DNA from: Chloroflexota bacterium
GTDB lineage: Bacteria; Chloroflexota; Limnocylindria; Limnocylindrales; CSP1-4
Direction of reading: 5' to 3'
NCBI GenBank assembly: GCA_016191345.1
Contig: JACPOU010000014.1
Coordinates: forward strand, 1-64,000
Length of the DNA: 64,000 nucleotides
Shown here: one piece after another, positions 9,845-20,600 of the stretch
How positions within the stretch are numbered: position 1 is the first letter of the stretch
Layout of the letters: each line of letters begins with the position of its first letter
Notes under the pieces: model-generated
What the model was told of the DNA's origin: nothing
Database searches by the model: none
The model's input: the letters and a program-made list of their open reading frames with translations, nothing else
Made by a program: the position numbers and the translations under genes

Positions 9845-11389
9845 ATGACCGAGACCGCGAGCCCCGCCGCGAGCCCCGCCGCGAGCGCCGCCCGAACCAC
9901 CGTCCCCACGTTCCGGCACTTCATCGCCGGCGAATGGGTGGATGGGGTCACGGGCGAGACCTTCGAGAGCGTCAATCCCGCCGATCGCCGGGACGTGATC
10001 GGCCGGTTCCAGGCCGGGACCGGCGCGGACGCCGGCCGGGCGGTCAAGGCCGCGGAGATGGCGTTCCCCGCCTGGCGCGCGACCCCGGCGCCGAAGCGCG
10101 GCGAGGTCATGTATCGCTTCGCCGAGCTCATGGCCCGGCAGAAGGAGCGCCTCGCCCGGGCGATGAGCCGGGAGATGGGCAAGGTCCTCGCGGAGGCGCG
10201 TGGCGACGTCCAGGAAGGCATCGACATCGCCTACCTGATGGCCGGCGAGGGTCGCCGGATGTTCGGCGACACGGTGCCTTCGGAGCTGCCCGACAAGTGG
10301 GCGATGAGCATCCGCCAGCCGATCGGCGTGGCCGGGATCATTACGCCCTGGAACTTCCCGATCGCGATCCCGTGCTGGAAGATGATGCCGGCCCTCGTGA
10401 CCGGCAACACCGTGGTCTTCAAGCCGGCCAGCGACACGCCCCACTGCGCCACGCTCCTCGTCGAGCTGATGGCCGAGGCCGGGTTCCCGCCGGGGACCGT
10501 CAACCTCGTCACCGGGTCGGGCGCCGCGGTCGGCGACACGATCGTCGACTCGCCGGACGTGCCCGTCATCTCGTTCACCGGCTCATCGGCGACCGGCAAG
10601 CGGATCGCGGAGCGCGCCGGGCGACGCCTGAAGCGCGTCTCCCTCGAGCTGGGCGGCAAGAACGGTGTCGTCGTCCTCCGGGACGCGGACCTCGACCTCG
10701 CGACCGACGGGATCCTCTGGTCCGCCTTCGGGACGACCGGACAGCGCTGCACGGCGTGCTCGCGGGTCATCGTCGAGCGGCCGGTCCTCGAGCCACTGCT
10801 GGCGCGCCTCGAGAAGCGGGCGAAGGCCCTCCGCCTCGGGTCCGGCCTGGAGGACGGCGTGGACATCGGGCCGCTCATCAATGCCGCGGCCGTCGAGAAG
10901 GTCGCGGGCTACGTCGAGGTCGGCCGGCGGGAGGGCGAGCTCGTGATGGGCGGCGCCGCGGCCACGGACGGAGACCTCGCGCATGGCAACTTCTTCGCGC
11001 CCACGATCTTCAGCGGCGTGAAGCCGATGGACCGGATCGGCCAGGAGGAGATCTTCGGGCCGGTGCTGTCCGTCATCCCGGTCGACGACCTCGATGCCGC
11101 CGTGACGGCGCTCAACCAGACTCGCTATGGCCTGTCCGCCTCGATCTTCACCCGCGACGTGAACACGGCCTTCCGGGCGATGCGCGACTTCGAGGCGGGG
11201 ATCGTCTACGTCAACGCCGGCACGACCGGCGCCGAGACGCACCTCCCGTTCGGCGGCTGGAAGGAGACCGGCAACGGCCACCGCGAGGCCGGCCACGTCG
11301 CGATCGACACGTACACCGAGTGGAAGTCGATCTACGTGGACTTCTCCGGCCACCTCCAGCGCGCCCAGATCGACAACCAGCCAGACTGA
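9845..11389 (+). CDS. Aldehyde dehydrogenase family protein
   Basis: TPWNFPIAIPCWKMMPAL, SFTGSSATGKRI, LELGGKNGVVVLRDADLD, GQRCTACSR, EEIFGPVL. Confidence 0.92.
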   Translation: MTETASPAASPAASAARTTVPTFRHFIAGEWVDGVTGETFESVNPADRRDVIGRFQAGTGADAGRAVKAAEMAFPAWRATPAPKRGEVMYRFAELMARQKERLARAMSREMGKVLAEARGDVQEGIDIAYLMAGEGRRMFGDTVPSELPDKWAMSIRQPIGVAGIITPWNFPIAIPCWKMMPALVTGNTVVFKPASDTPHCATLLVELMAEAGFPPGTVNLVTGSGAAVGDTIVDSPDVPVISFTGSSATGKRIAERAGRRLKRVSLELGGKNGVVVLRDADLDLATDGILWSAFGTTGQRCTACSRVIVERPVLEPLLARLEKRAKALRLGSGLEDGVDIGPLINAAAVEKVAGYVEVGRREGELVMGGAAATDGDLAHGNFFAPTIFSGVKPMDRIGQEEIFGPVLSVIPVDDLDAAVTALNQTRYGLSASIFTRDVNTAFRAMRDFEAGIVYVNAGTTGAETHLPFGGWKETGNGHREAGHVAIDTYTEWKSIYVDFSGHLQRAQIDNQPD

Positions 11390-11455
11390 CGGCGGCCTGC
11401 CCAGCGTCCCCCCAGCGTCCCCAGACCCTGCCCAGCGTCCCCAAACGGAGCCCCC

Positions 11456-13828
11456 ATGCCCGCCTTCGCCCCGGCCCCTTCGGAACTCCCGGCTCGCGCG
11501 CCCGCGACGGTCCGCGTCGCGATGTGGAGCGTCCGCCATCGCTGGCTCGTCGCCGTGCTCTGGTTCGTGGGCACGCTCGGCACATTCGGAGTCAGCCTCC
11601 AGGCCGGCGGCATCAGGTCCCTCGATGCCAGCGGCGACCCGAACGAGCAGGCCACCGAGGCCCAGACGGCCTACGACGTGTTCAACGCCGCGGGCGGGAG
11701 CGGGACGACCATCGACGAGCCCTCCGAGCGGCTCGTGTTGGTCCTCGCCGGGTCGCCGGGGGCCGCCACCGACCCGGCCTTCCAGGCGATCGTGACGAAG
11801 CTCCTCGCCGACCTCGGTGCGGCGACGGTCGAGATTGATGGGAGCCGGACGCCGACGTTCCGCGAGCTCGTCGATCCGTTCTCCGCGCCGCCGGCCGCGG
11901 GTCTCGTCTCGAGCGACGGGTCAGCCGTCCGGATCGTGGGCCGGGTCCCCGGCGAGCGCCCGGCGGTCAAGCGGCTCCTCGTGCCTGTCCGGCCGATCGT
12001 CGACGCCGTGCGCGCCGCGAACCCCGACCTCGCGATCCACATCGTCAGCTCGACGTTCATCAACGACGACATCGACGGGCTCATCTCGGGCGACCTGGAC
12101 AGCTCGCTCCGGCTGACGATCCCGCTGACGTTCCTCATCCTCCTGCTCGCGTTCGGCGCGATCGTCGCGTCCGTCATCCCGCTCGTCCTCGCGATCACCT
12201 CCCTCCTCGGCGCGTTCGGCATCCTCGGGCTGTACAGCCAGCTGATCGGCGCGGTGAGCCCCAATGCGAGCCAGCTCATCGTCCTCATCGGCCTGGCCGT
12301 CGCGGTCGACTACTCGCTCTTCATGGTCACCCGCTTCCGGACCGAGCGGCGCGGCGGCCGCAGCGTCCCCGAGGCGATCCAGGTCTCGAGCAGCACCGCC
12401 GGCCGGGCCGTCTTCTTCTCCGGCGTCGCGGTGGTCATCTCGCTGGCCGGCCTCTTCACGCTCGGCATCGCGCTGTTCTCCTCGATGGCCGTCGGGACGA
12501 TCGGGGTGGTCCTCGTGTCGGTCGTCGGCAGCCTGACGTTCCTGCCGGCGACGCTCGCGATCGCCGGCGATCGGGTGAACCTCGGCCGGCCGGCGACGTG
12601 GCTGCCGCGCCTGGCCCGCCGCGTTCCGATCGGTCCCGTCCGCGGCTGGGGCGCCTCGGCGCTCGCCTGGCTGGAATCGCGGGCCGCCCGACCGGAGGGC
12701 AGTGGGTTCTGGGGTCGCCTCGTGACGGCGGTGATGGCCCGCCCGGTCGCGCTGACGCTCCTGGCCACGGCCGTGCTCCTCGCCGCGGCGTCCCCGGTCA
12801 CGCGGCTCCACACGGGCGTGACGGACATCACCGGCTTCCCGTCGTCCATCGACGGCGTGGCCGGGATCCGGCTCATCAACGAGAAGTGGCCGCAGGGCAC
12901 GGACCTGACCCTCGACGTCGTCGTCACCGATGCGGCCGACCCGGCCACGCAGGCGGCGATCGAGACGTTCAGGACCAGGGCGCTCGCCCTGCCCGGGCTC
13001 GGCGAGCCGGTCACCGTGGCCCCGACCCGCGACGGGTCCGTGGTGATGCTGTCGTTCACGATGTCGGGCGGCCAGAACGACCGGGCGAACCGGGAGATCG
13101 TCCGGACGATCCGGGCCACGACGGCGCCGTCCGCCTTCGGGAATCTCGAGGGTGTGCGCGTGTACGTGAGCGGCGACGCGGCCAACTCGCTCGACGTCAC
13201 CGACATCTATGCGAACGGGACGCCGCGCATCTTCGCCTTCGTGCTGGGCCTGTCATTCCTGCTGATGCTGGTCGCCTTCCGCTCGATCGTGATCCCGATC
13301 AAGGCGATCCTCCTGAACCTGCTCTCGACCGCAGCCGCGTTCGGCCTCCTCGTGCTCGTCTTCCAGGACGGCTGGCTCGCGGAGCCGCTCGGGATCACCG
13401 CGGGCAGCGTCATCGAGAGCTGGGTCCCGGTCTTCATCTTCACGATCCTGTTCGGGCTCTCGATGGACTACCACCTGTTCATCCTGACCCGCATCAAGGA
13501 GGCCCGGGATCGCGGCCTCGACTCGAGGGCGGCCGTCGCCCAGGGGATCTCCGTGACCTCCGGCACGATCACGAGCGCGGCCTCGATCATGGTCGTCGTC
13601 TTCGCCGTCTTCGTGACCCTGAAGTTCGTCTTCATCCAGCAGCTGGGCCTCGGGCTCGCGGTCGCGGTCTTCATCGACGCGACCCTGATCCGGAGCGTCC
13701 TCCTGCCGGCCTCCATGACGCTCCTCGGCGAGTGGAACTGGTGGCTCCCGGGGTTCCTGCGCTGGCTGCCGCAGGTGACGATCGAGGGCCACGTCGAGGA
13801 GCCCGCCACCGCGGCGGCGTCGGGCTGA
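11456..13828 (+). CDS. MMPL/RND family transporter
   Basis: Two repeated TM blocks, VDYSLFMVTRFRTE and MDYHLFILTRIKEARD motifs characteristic of MMPL proteins. Confidence 0.88.
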   Translation: MPAFAPAPSELPARAPATVRVAMWSVRHRWLVAVLWFVGTLGTFGVSLQAGGIRSLDASGDPNEQATEAQTAYDVFNAAGGSGTTIDEPSERLVLVLAGSPGAATDPAFQAIVTKLLADLGAATVEIDGSRTPTFRELVDPFSAPPAAGLVSSDGSAVRIVGRVPGERPAVKRLLVPVRPIVDAVRAANPDLAIHIVSSTFINDDIDGLISGDLDSSLRLTIPLTFLILLLAFGAIVASVIPLVLAITSLLGAFGILGLYSQLIGAVSPNASQLIVLIGLAVAVDYSLFMVTRFRTERRGGRSVPEAIQVSSSTAGRAVFFSGVAVVISLAGLFTLGIALFSSMAVGTIGVVLVSVVGSLTFLPATLAIAGDRVNLGRPATWLPRLARRVPIGPVRGWGASALAWLESRAARPEGSGFWGRLVTAVMARPVALTLLATAVLLAAASPVTRLHTGVTDITGFPSSIDGVAGIRLINEKWPQGTDLTLDVVVTDAADPATQAAIETFRTRALALPGLGEPVTVAPTRDGSVVMLSFTMSGGQNDRANREIVRTIRATTAPSAFGNLEGVRVYVSGDAANSLDVTDIYANGTPRIFAFVLGLSFLLMLVAFRSIVIPIKAILLNLLSTAAAFGLLVLVFQDGWLAEPLGITAGSVIESWVPVFIFTILFGLSMDYHLFILTRIKEARDRGLDSRAAVAQGISVTSGTITSAASIMVVVFAVFVTLKFVFIQQLGLGLAVAVFIDATLIRSVLLPASMTLLGEWNWWLPGFLRWLPQVTIEGHVEEPATAAASG

Positions 13829-13829
13829 G

Positions 13830-14507
13830 GTGGCTCGAACCGTCGTCCTCACCGGCGCGACCGGCAAGCTCGGCCCGACCGTGGCCGCGGTGTTCGCGGC
13901 CGGCGGGGATCGCCTCGCGCTCCTGGCCAGGGACGGCGACGAGGTCGCGGCGATGGCCGCGTCGCTCCCGGGCGGGGTCGACAGCCATGCCGGGTTCGCG
14001 GTGGACCTCAAGTCCGCCGACGGGGCACGCCGGGCGGCGACGGCCGTTCGGGAGCGGCTCGGCCCGGCGTCGGTGCTGCTCCACCTCGTGGGCGGCTACG
14101 CCGGCGGGACCACGCTCGAGGACGCCGACGAGCGGCTCTGGCGGGACCTCTTCGAGCTGAACTTCTGGGCGACGTTCCACACCCTGCGGGCCTTCCTGCC
14201 GGACATCCGCGCGGCGGGCGAGGCGGGCCGGATCGTCACGGTCTCGACGCCGCTCGCCGGGGCGCCGGTCGCGAACATCGGGCCCTACGCGGCCTCGAAG
14301 GGCGCGGTCGAGGCGATCACCCTGACCGTGGCCCGGGAGCTCGCGGGCACGGGCGCCACGGCCAACGTGGTCCTCGTCCGGACGATCGGCGACGCGAAGC
14401 CCACGCACACCCGCCCCGAGGAGATCGCGGCAGCCATGCTCTGGCTCACATCGGCGGAGGCGGGCGCCACGAGCGGCCAACGGATCCTGCTCATCGGGAG
14501 AGGCTGA
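13830..14507 (+). CDS. SDR family NAD(P)-dependent oxidoreductase
   Basis: VLTGATGKLGPTVA, GPYAASKGAVEAITLTVAREL (YxxxK); GTG start. Confidence 0.85.
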   Translation: MARTVVLTGATGKLGPTVAAVFAAGGDRLALLARDGDEVAAMAASLPGGVDSHAGFAVDLKSADGARRAATAVRERLGPASVLLHLVGGYAGGTTLEDADERLWRDLFELNFWATFHTLRAFLPDIRAAGEAGRIVTVSTPLAGAPVANIGPYAASKGAVEAITLTVARELAGTGATANVVLVRTIGDAKPTHTRPEEIAAAMLWLTSAEAGATSGQRILLIGRG

Positions 14508-14600
14508 TCGGCGTCTGACCCCGGGCTGTCAGGGCGCCGAGACGGCGCACCCGCCGCTGCCTCGCCGCTTCCCCGGCGCTCGCGCCTATGATCCACCCAG

Positions 14601-17600
14601 GTGTCCCTCAACCGACGACCCGCGCTTCGCCCGATTCTCGCTCGACGGCCCGTCCGGCGGTCGCCCGCTCCACTCGGAGACCTCGGCGCCCCGATCGTCT
14701 CCGAGCTGTTCAGCGTCGAGCGCCTCGAGCAGCACGCCCGGACCCTTGCCGCCGCCCAGGACGTCACGACCGATCCGCGCCGGGGTCGCTCGATGGGGCC
14801 GCGGATCGCCGACAACGGTCGGGTCCTCCTGGCCGCCTATCGGGCGCTCGCCGGCGCGATCAGGGAGGAACGCTCGATCACCCCGGCCGCGGAGTGGCTG
14901 GTCGACAACTTCCACATCGTCGATGAACAGCTTCGCGAGATCCGCGACGACCTGCCGGCGGACTATTACGATGAGCTGCCCAAGCTCGCGAACGGCCACC
15001 TCGAGGGCTATCCACGCGTCGTCGGACTCGCCTGGGCCTATGTCGCCCACACCGACAGCCGGTTCGATCCCGATTCCCTCCGCCGGATGGTCGCCGCCTA
15101 CCAGGACGTCGAGCCGCTGACGCTCGGTGAGCTCTGGGCGGTCGCGATCAGCATCCGCATCGTGCTGGTCGAGAACCTCCGGCGACTCGCGGGCCAGCTG
15201 ATCCGCAGCCGCGACGCGCGCCAGCGCGCCGACGAGCTCGCGGACAGCCTCCTCGGGATCGGGCGGGAATCGCCGGGGGACGCCGCGGCCTCCCTCCGCC
15301 GCCTGAAGGACCAGCAGCTCCCGACGGCCGGCCGCGTCCAGCTCTTCCAGCGGCTGAGAGACCAGGACCCGGCAACCACTCCGGCCCTGGGCTGGCTCGA
15401 GGCGCGGCTCATCGAGACCGGCACGACCGCCGAGGAGACGGTCCGAGTCGAGCACCACCGCCAGGCGGCGATGAACGTGACCGTCCGCAACGTCATCACG
15501 AGCATGCGGCTCATCTCGTGGTTCGACTGGGCGAACTTCGTGGAGAGCGTCAGTCTGGTCAGCGGGGTCCTCCGGGACGGCAGCGACTTCGACCGGATGG
15601 ATTTCGCCACCCGCGACCGGTATCGCCACGCGGTCGAGACCCTGGCCCGGTCGTCCGGGCGCTCGGAGCTCGACGTGGCTCGCGAGGCGAGGGCAATGGC
15701 CGGCCCGGAGCGCGATGCCGGAGAGCTCCTGATCGGCAGCGCGCGACCGGCGCTCGAGCAGGCTCTCGGTGCCACGATCCCGTTCCGGGGCCGCCTGCGC
15801 CGGGCCTACTCGGGGGCCGGTATCAAGGCGTACGTCGGCACGCTCGGCCTCGTCACGGCCGCGCTGGTCCTGCTCGCCCTCGGCCTCTCCCAGCCGCTCG
15901 GGGCCGGCGGGGCCGGCCTCATCCTCGTGGCGCTGCTCGCGATCGGGCCTGCGTCCGACCTCGCCGTGGCGCTCGTGAACCGGTTCCTCACTGGCGCGCT
16001 CGGGCCCCGGGCACTGCCCCGCTTCGAGCTCGCGGACGGGGTCCCGGCCGGGATGCGGACGCTCGTGGTCGTCCCGACGCTCCTGACCAGCCGCGAGGAG
16101 GTGGAGGCCCAGGCCAACCGCCTCGAGATCCATTACCTGGCCAATCCAGAGGGCGACGTCCGGTTCGCGCTCCTCTCGGACTGGCTCGACGCGCCGAGCG
16201 AGCATGTGGGCGGGGACGAGGAGCTGCTGGCGGCGGCAGCAGCCGCGATCGAGGGACTGAATGCCACCCACGGCGAGGCCCCCGGCGGGGGAGCCCGATT
16301 CCTCCTCTTCCACCGCAGCCGCCGGTGGAACGAGGCCGAGGGGCGGTGGATGGGCTGGGAACGCAAGCGGGGCAAGCTCCACGACCTGGACGCCCTGCTG
16401 CGCGGCTCGACGGCCACGGACATCCTGGTGACGGGCCGCCCCGCCACCACGCCGCCGCCGGACGTCCGCTACATCGTCACCCTCGATGCCGATACGCGTC
16501 TCCCCCGCGGCGCTGTTGCCCGGCTCGTCGGAACGATCGCCCACCCGCTGAACCGGCCGGTCTTCGAGGAGGCAACCGGGCGAGTCGTCCGGGGCTACGG
16601 GATCCTCCAGCCCCGGATCACCCCGACTCTCCCCTCCGAACGCGATGCCTCCATCTTCCAGCGGACCCACTCGGGCGACGCCGGCATCGATCCCTACGCC
16701 TCGGCCGTCTCCGACGTCTACCAGGACCTGTTCGGGGAGGGGACCTACACGGGCAAGGGCGTGTACGACCTCGACGCCTTCGAACGGGCGATGGATGGAC
16801 GAGTCCCGGAGAACGCCCTCCTGAGCCACGACCTGTTCGAGGGCTCCTTTGCCCGTGCCGGGCTCGTCACCGACATCGAACTCTTCGACGAGTTCCCGTC
16901 CAACTACCTCGAGTCGGCGGCGCGCCAGCACCGCTGGGCGCGTGGCGACTGGCAGCTGCTGCCCTGGGTGCTCGGCCGCGCCCGGGACGGGAGCGGCGCC
17001 CCGGAGCGGCGAGGCCTGCCCGGCATCGCCCGCTGGAAGATGATCGACAACCTCCGCAGGACGCTGTCTGCGCCGCTCTCCCTCGCCGTGCTGGCGCTTT
17101 CCTGGCTCGTCCGCGACATCCCCGCGGGCCCGTGGTCAGCCCTCGTGCTCGCGGCGCTCGTGATTCCGGCGGGCATCCCCGTGCTCGACGGACTCCTGCC
17201 GCAGCGACGGGGCATCTCCAAGCGGACGCACCTTCGCGCGGTCGCCTCCGACGTCGCGCTTGGCGGCTCCCACGTCCTGCTCGGGCTGGCCTTCCTCGCG
17301 CACCAGGCTGCCCTGATGGCCGATGCGATCGCCCGGACGATCCTCCGACTCGCGGTGACCCACCGGCGGCTGCTCGAGTGGACGACCGCCTCGCAGACGA
17401 AGGCGAGCGTGACGGGCACCCTCGGCGGGTTCTACCGCCAGATGGTCGCCGCGCCGATCATCGCCGTCCTGGTCCTCGTCCTGGCGATCGCGTCCAGGTC
17501 CGCGGACCTCGCCGTCGTGACCGCCTTCGTGGTCCTGTGGCTCGCCTCGCCGGCCATCGCCTGGTGGGTCAGCCGGCCGCCCGTCAATGTGACCGCCCGG

Positions 17601-20600
17601 CAGCTCCGCCCGGCCGATGCGGATGCGCTTCGGCTGACCGCCCGGCGCACGTGGCGCTTCTTCGAGCGCTTCGTGGGGCCGGACGACAACGCGCTCCCGC
17701 CGGACAACTTCCAGGAAGATCCGGCGCCCATCGTGGCCCACCGGACGTCCCCGACGAACATCGGGATGTACCTCCTGACCGTCCTGGCGGCCCGGGACTT
17801 CGGCTGGATCGGGACGACGGACCTCGTGGACCGTCTCGAGGCGACCCTGCGGACGATCGACCGCCTTCCTCGCTTCCACGGGCACCTCTACAACTGGTAC
17901 GGCACCCGCGACCTGCGCCCGCTCGACCCGGTCTACGTCTCGTCGGTGGACAGCGGCAACCTCTGCGCGGCCTACCTCGTCCTCGCGGCCGCCTGCCGGG
18001 CCATGGCCAACCATCCGCCGCCCCGGGACGGCGCGCTCCGCGGCATCGACGACGCCGTGCAGCTGGCGCGCCTGGCCGCGGCCTCGATCGCCGATGACCG
18101 CCGGACGCAGACCGTGTCGCGTCGGGATATCGCGACGGCCCTCGATGCCGTCGCCGAGCCGCTCGCCGACCTCGACGCATCGCCCGCCGGCGTGGCCTGG
18201 TCGGCGCGCCTGGATGACCTCGCGCTCCGCGCCCGGGTCCTCGCCGACGTCGCGGCCGCCATCACGGCCGAGCGGGGCGACCCGCTCGACAACGCCTTCG
18301 TGACCCGGGCGGAGGCCATCGGCGAGTCGATCGAGAGCCATCGACGCGATGCCGCGACGCCGGTCATCGACGAGGACGAGCCCATCGCGTTCACGCTGTC
18401 CCGGCGTCTGCGGGCCATCGCCGACCGGGCCCAGCAGCTCTTCGCCGAGACGGAATTCGGGTTCCTCTTCGACCCGACGCGAAAGCTCTTCTCGATCGGC
18501 TTCCGGGTCATGGATGGGACCCTCGACCCGAGCTACTACGACCTCCTTGCCTCCGAGGCGCGGCTGGCCAGCTTCCTCGCCATCGCCAAGGGCGACGTCC
18601 CGCCCGAGCACTGGTTTCGCCTCGGGCGGGCGCTCACGCCGGTCGGCCGCAGCTCGGCACTCATCTCGTGGTCGGGCTCGATGTTCGAGTACCTCATGCC
18701 GGCGCTCGTCATGCACGCCCCGGCCCGCAGCCTGCTCCGCCAGACGTACGACCTCGTCGTGGCCCGGCAGATGAGCTACGCCGCGGAGCGCGGCGTACCC
18801 TGGGGGATCTCCGAATCGGCGTTCAACGCGCGGGACCTGGAGCGGACCTACCAGTACTCGAGCTTCGGCGTGCCCGGGCTGGGCCTCCAGCGCGGCCTCA
18901 GCGAGGACGTCGTCGTCGCTCCCTACGCCACCGCGCTCGGGGCGATGATCGATCCGGGGGCCGCGGCCCGGAACTTCGCCCGGCTCGCGGCCGAGGGCGC
19001 GGTGGGACCGTACGGCTTTCGGGAGGCCCTCGACTACACGGCCCGGCGGCTCCCCCAGGGTGCAACCGTCGCGGTCGTGAACAGCTACATGGCACACCAT
19101 CAGGGGATGGCTCTCGTGGCGATCGACAACGTCCTCAACGACGACGTCATGGTCACCCGCTTCCACGCCGATCCCCTGGTCCAGGCGACGGAGCTGCTCC
19201 TCCAGGAGCGCATGCCGCGCGACGTCCTCGTTTCCCGGCCGCGGGCCGAGGAGGTCAAGAGCGCCGCGGACGTCCGTGACGTCGTCCCGCCCGTCGTCCG
19301 GCGCTTCACGTCGCCCCACGACATGACCCCCCGGACGCATCTCCTCTCGAATGGTCGGTACGCCGTGATGGTCACGGCTGCGGGGTCCGGCTACAGCCGC
19401 TGGGGCGACATCGCCGTCACGCGCTGGCGCGAGGACGTCACCGGCGACAGCTGGGGCTCATACCTCTTCCTTCGCGACACGCGCACGGGCGCGGTCTGGT
19501 CGGCCGCCCATCAGCCGACGGGGGTGGAGGCGGACAGCTACGAGGTCCGCTATTCCGAGGAGCACGCGGAGTTCCTTCGCCGCGACGGATCGATCGCCAC
19601 GACGATGACCGTCGTCGTCTCGGCCGAGCACGACGCGGAGATCCGACGGGTGTCCCTCACGAACCTCGGCTCACAGCCCAGGGAGATCGAGCTGACGTCC
19701 TGCGCGGAGGTGGCCCTCGCGCCCCAGGCCGCAGACATCGCCCATCCGGCATTCCAGAACCTCTTCGTGCAGACCGAGTTCATCCCCGAGATCGGAGCGC
19801 TTCTCGCCACCCGGCGGCCGCGCTCGGCCGACGAGCGGCCGGCCTGGGCAGCCCATGTCGTCGCGGTCGAGGAGCAGCTTGCGGGTGTGCTCCAGTACGA
19901 GACCGACCGGGCGCGCTTCCTGGGTCGGGGCCGCTCGATCCGGGCGCCTGCCTCGGTCATCGACGGCCGGCCGCTCTCGAACACGGTTGGTCCGGTCCTC
20001 GACCCGATCTTCAGTCTTCGCTGCCGCGTGTCGCTGGCTCCGGGGGCCACCGTCCACGTCATCTTCTCGACCGTCGTCGCGACCTCTCGCGAGGACGCGC
20101 TCGACCTCGCCGACAAGTACCGCGAGGCGGCCACGTACGAGCGAGCCGCGACCCTCGCCTGGACCGCCGCCCAGGTCCAGCTCCACCATCTCGGCATCGA
20201 GGGCGACGAGGCCCATCTCTTCCAGCGGCTCGCCAACCGCATCCTGTTCTCCGATCCGACCCTCCGGCCCTCTTCGGGGCTGCTGGCGCGGAACGAGCTC
20301 GGTGCGCCCGGCCTGTGGGCGTACGGCATCTCGGGCGATCTCCCGATCGTCGTCGTGAGGATCGACGAGAACGAGGACATCGACATCGTCCGCCAGCTGC
20401 TCCGGGCCCATGAGTACTGGCGTCTGAAGCTCCTCGATGTCGACCTGGTGATCATCAACGAGCACGGCGCCTCGTACGCCCAGGACCTCCAGGGCTCGCT
20501 CGAGGCGGTCGTCCGGACGAGCCAGTCGAAGCTCGGCGGCGATCGGAGCGGGGTTCGAGGCGGCGTCTTCATCCTTCGCGGCGACCAGTTGCCGGCCGCC

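Noticed and set aside
13253-14011. Minus-strand ORF of 252 aa
   Set aside because: Asp/Arg/Glu-rich shadow of the MMPL and SDR genes
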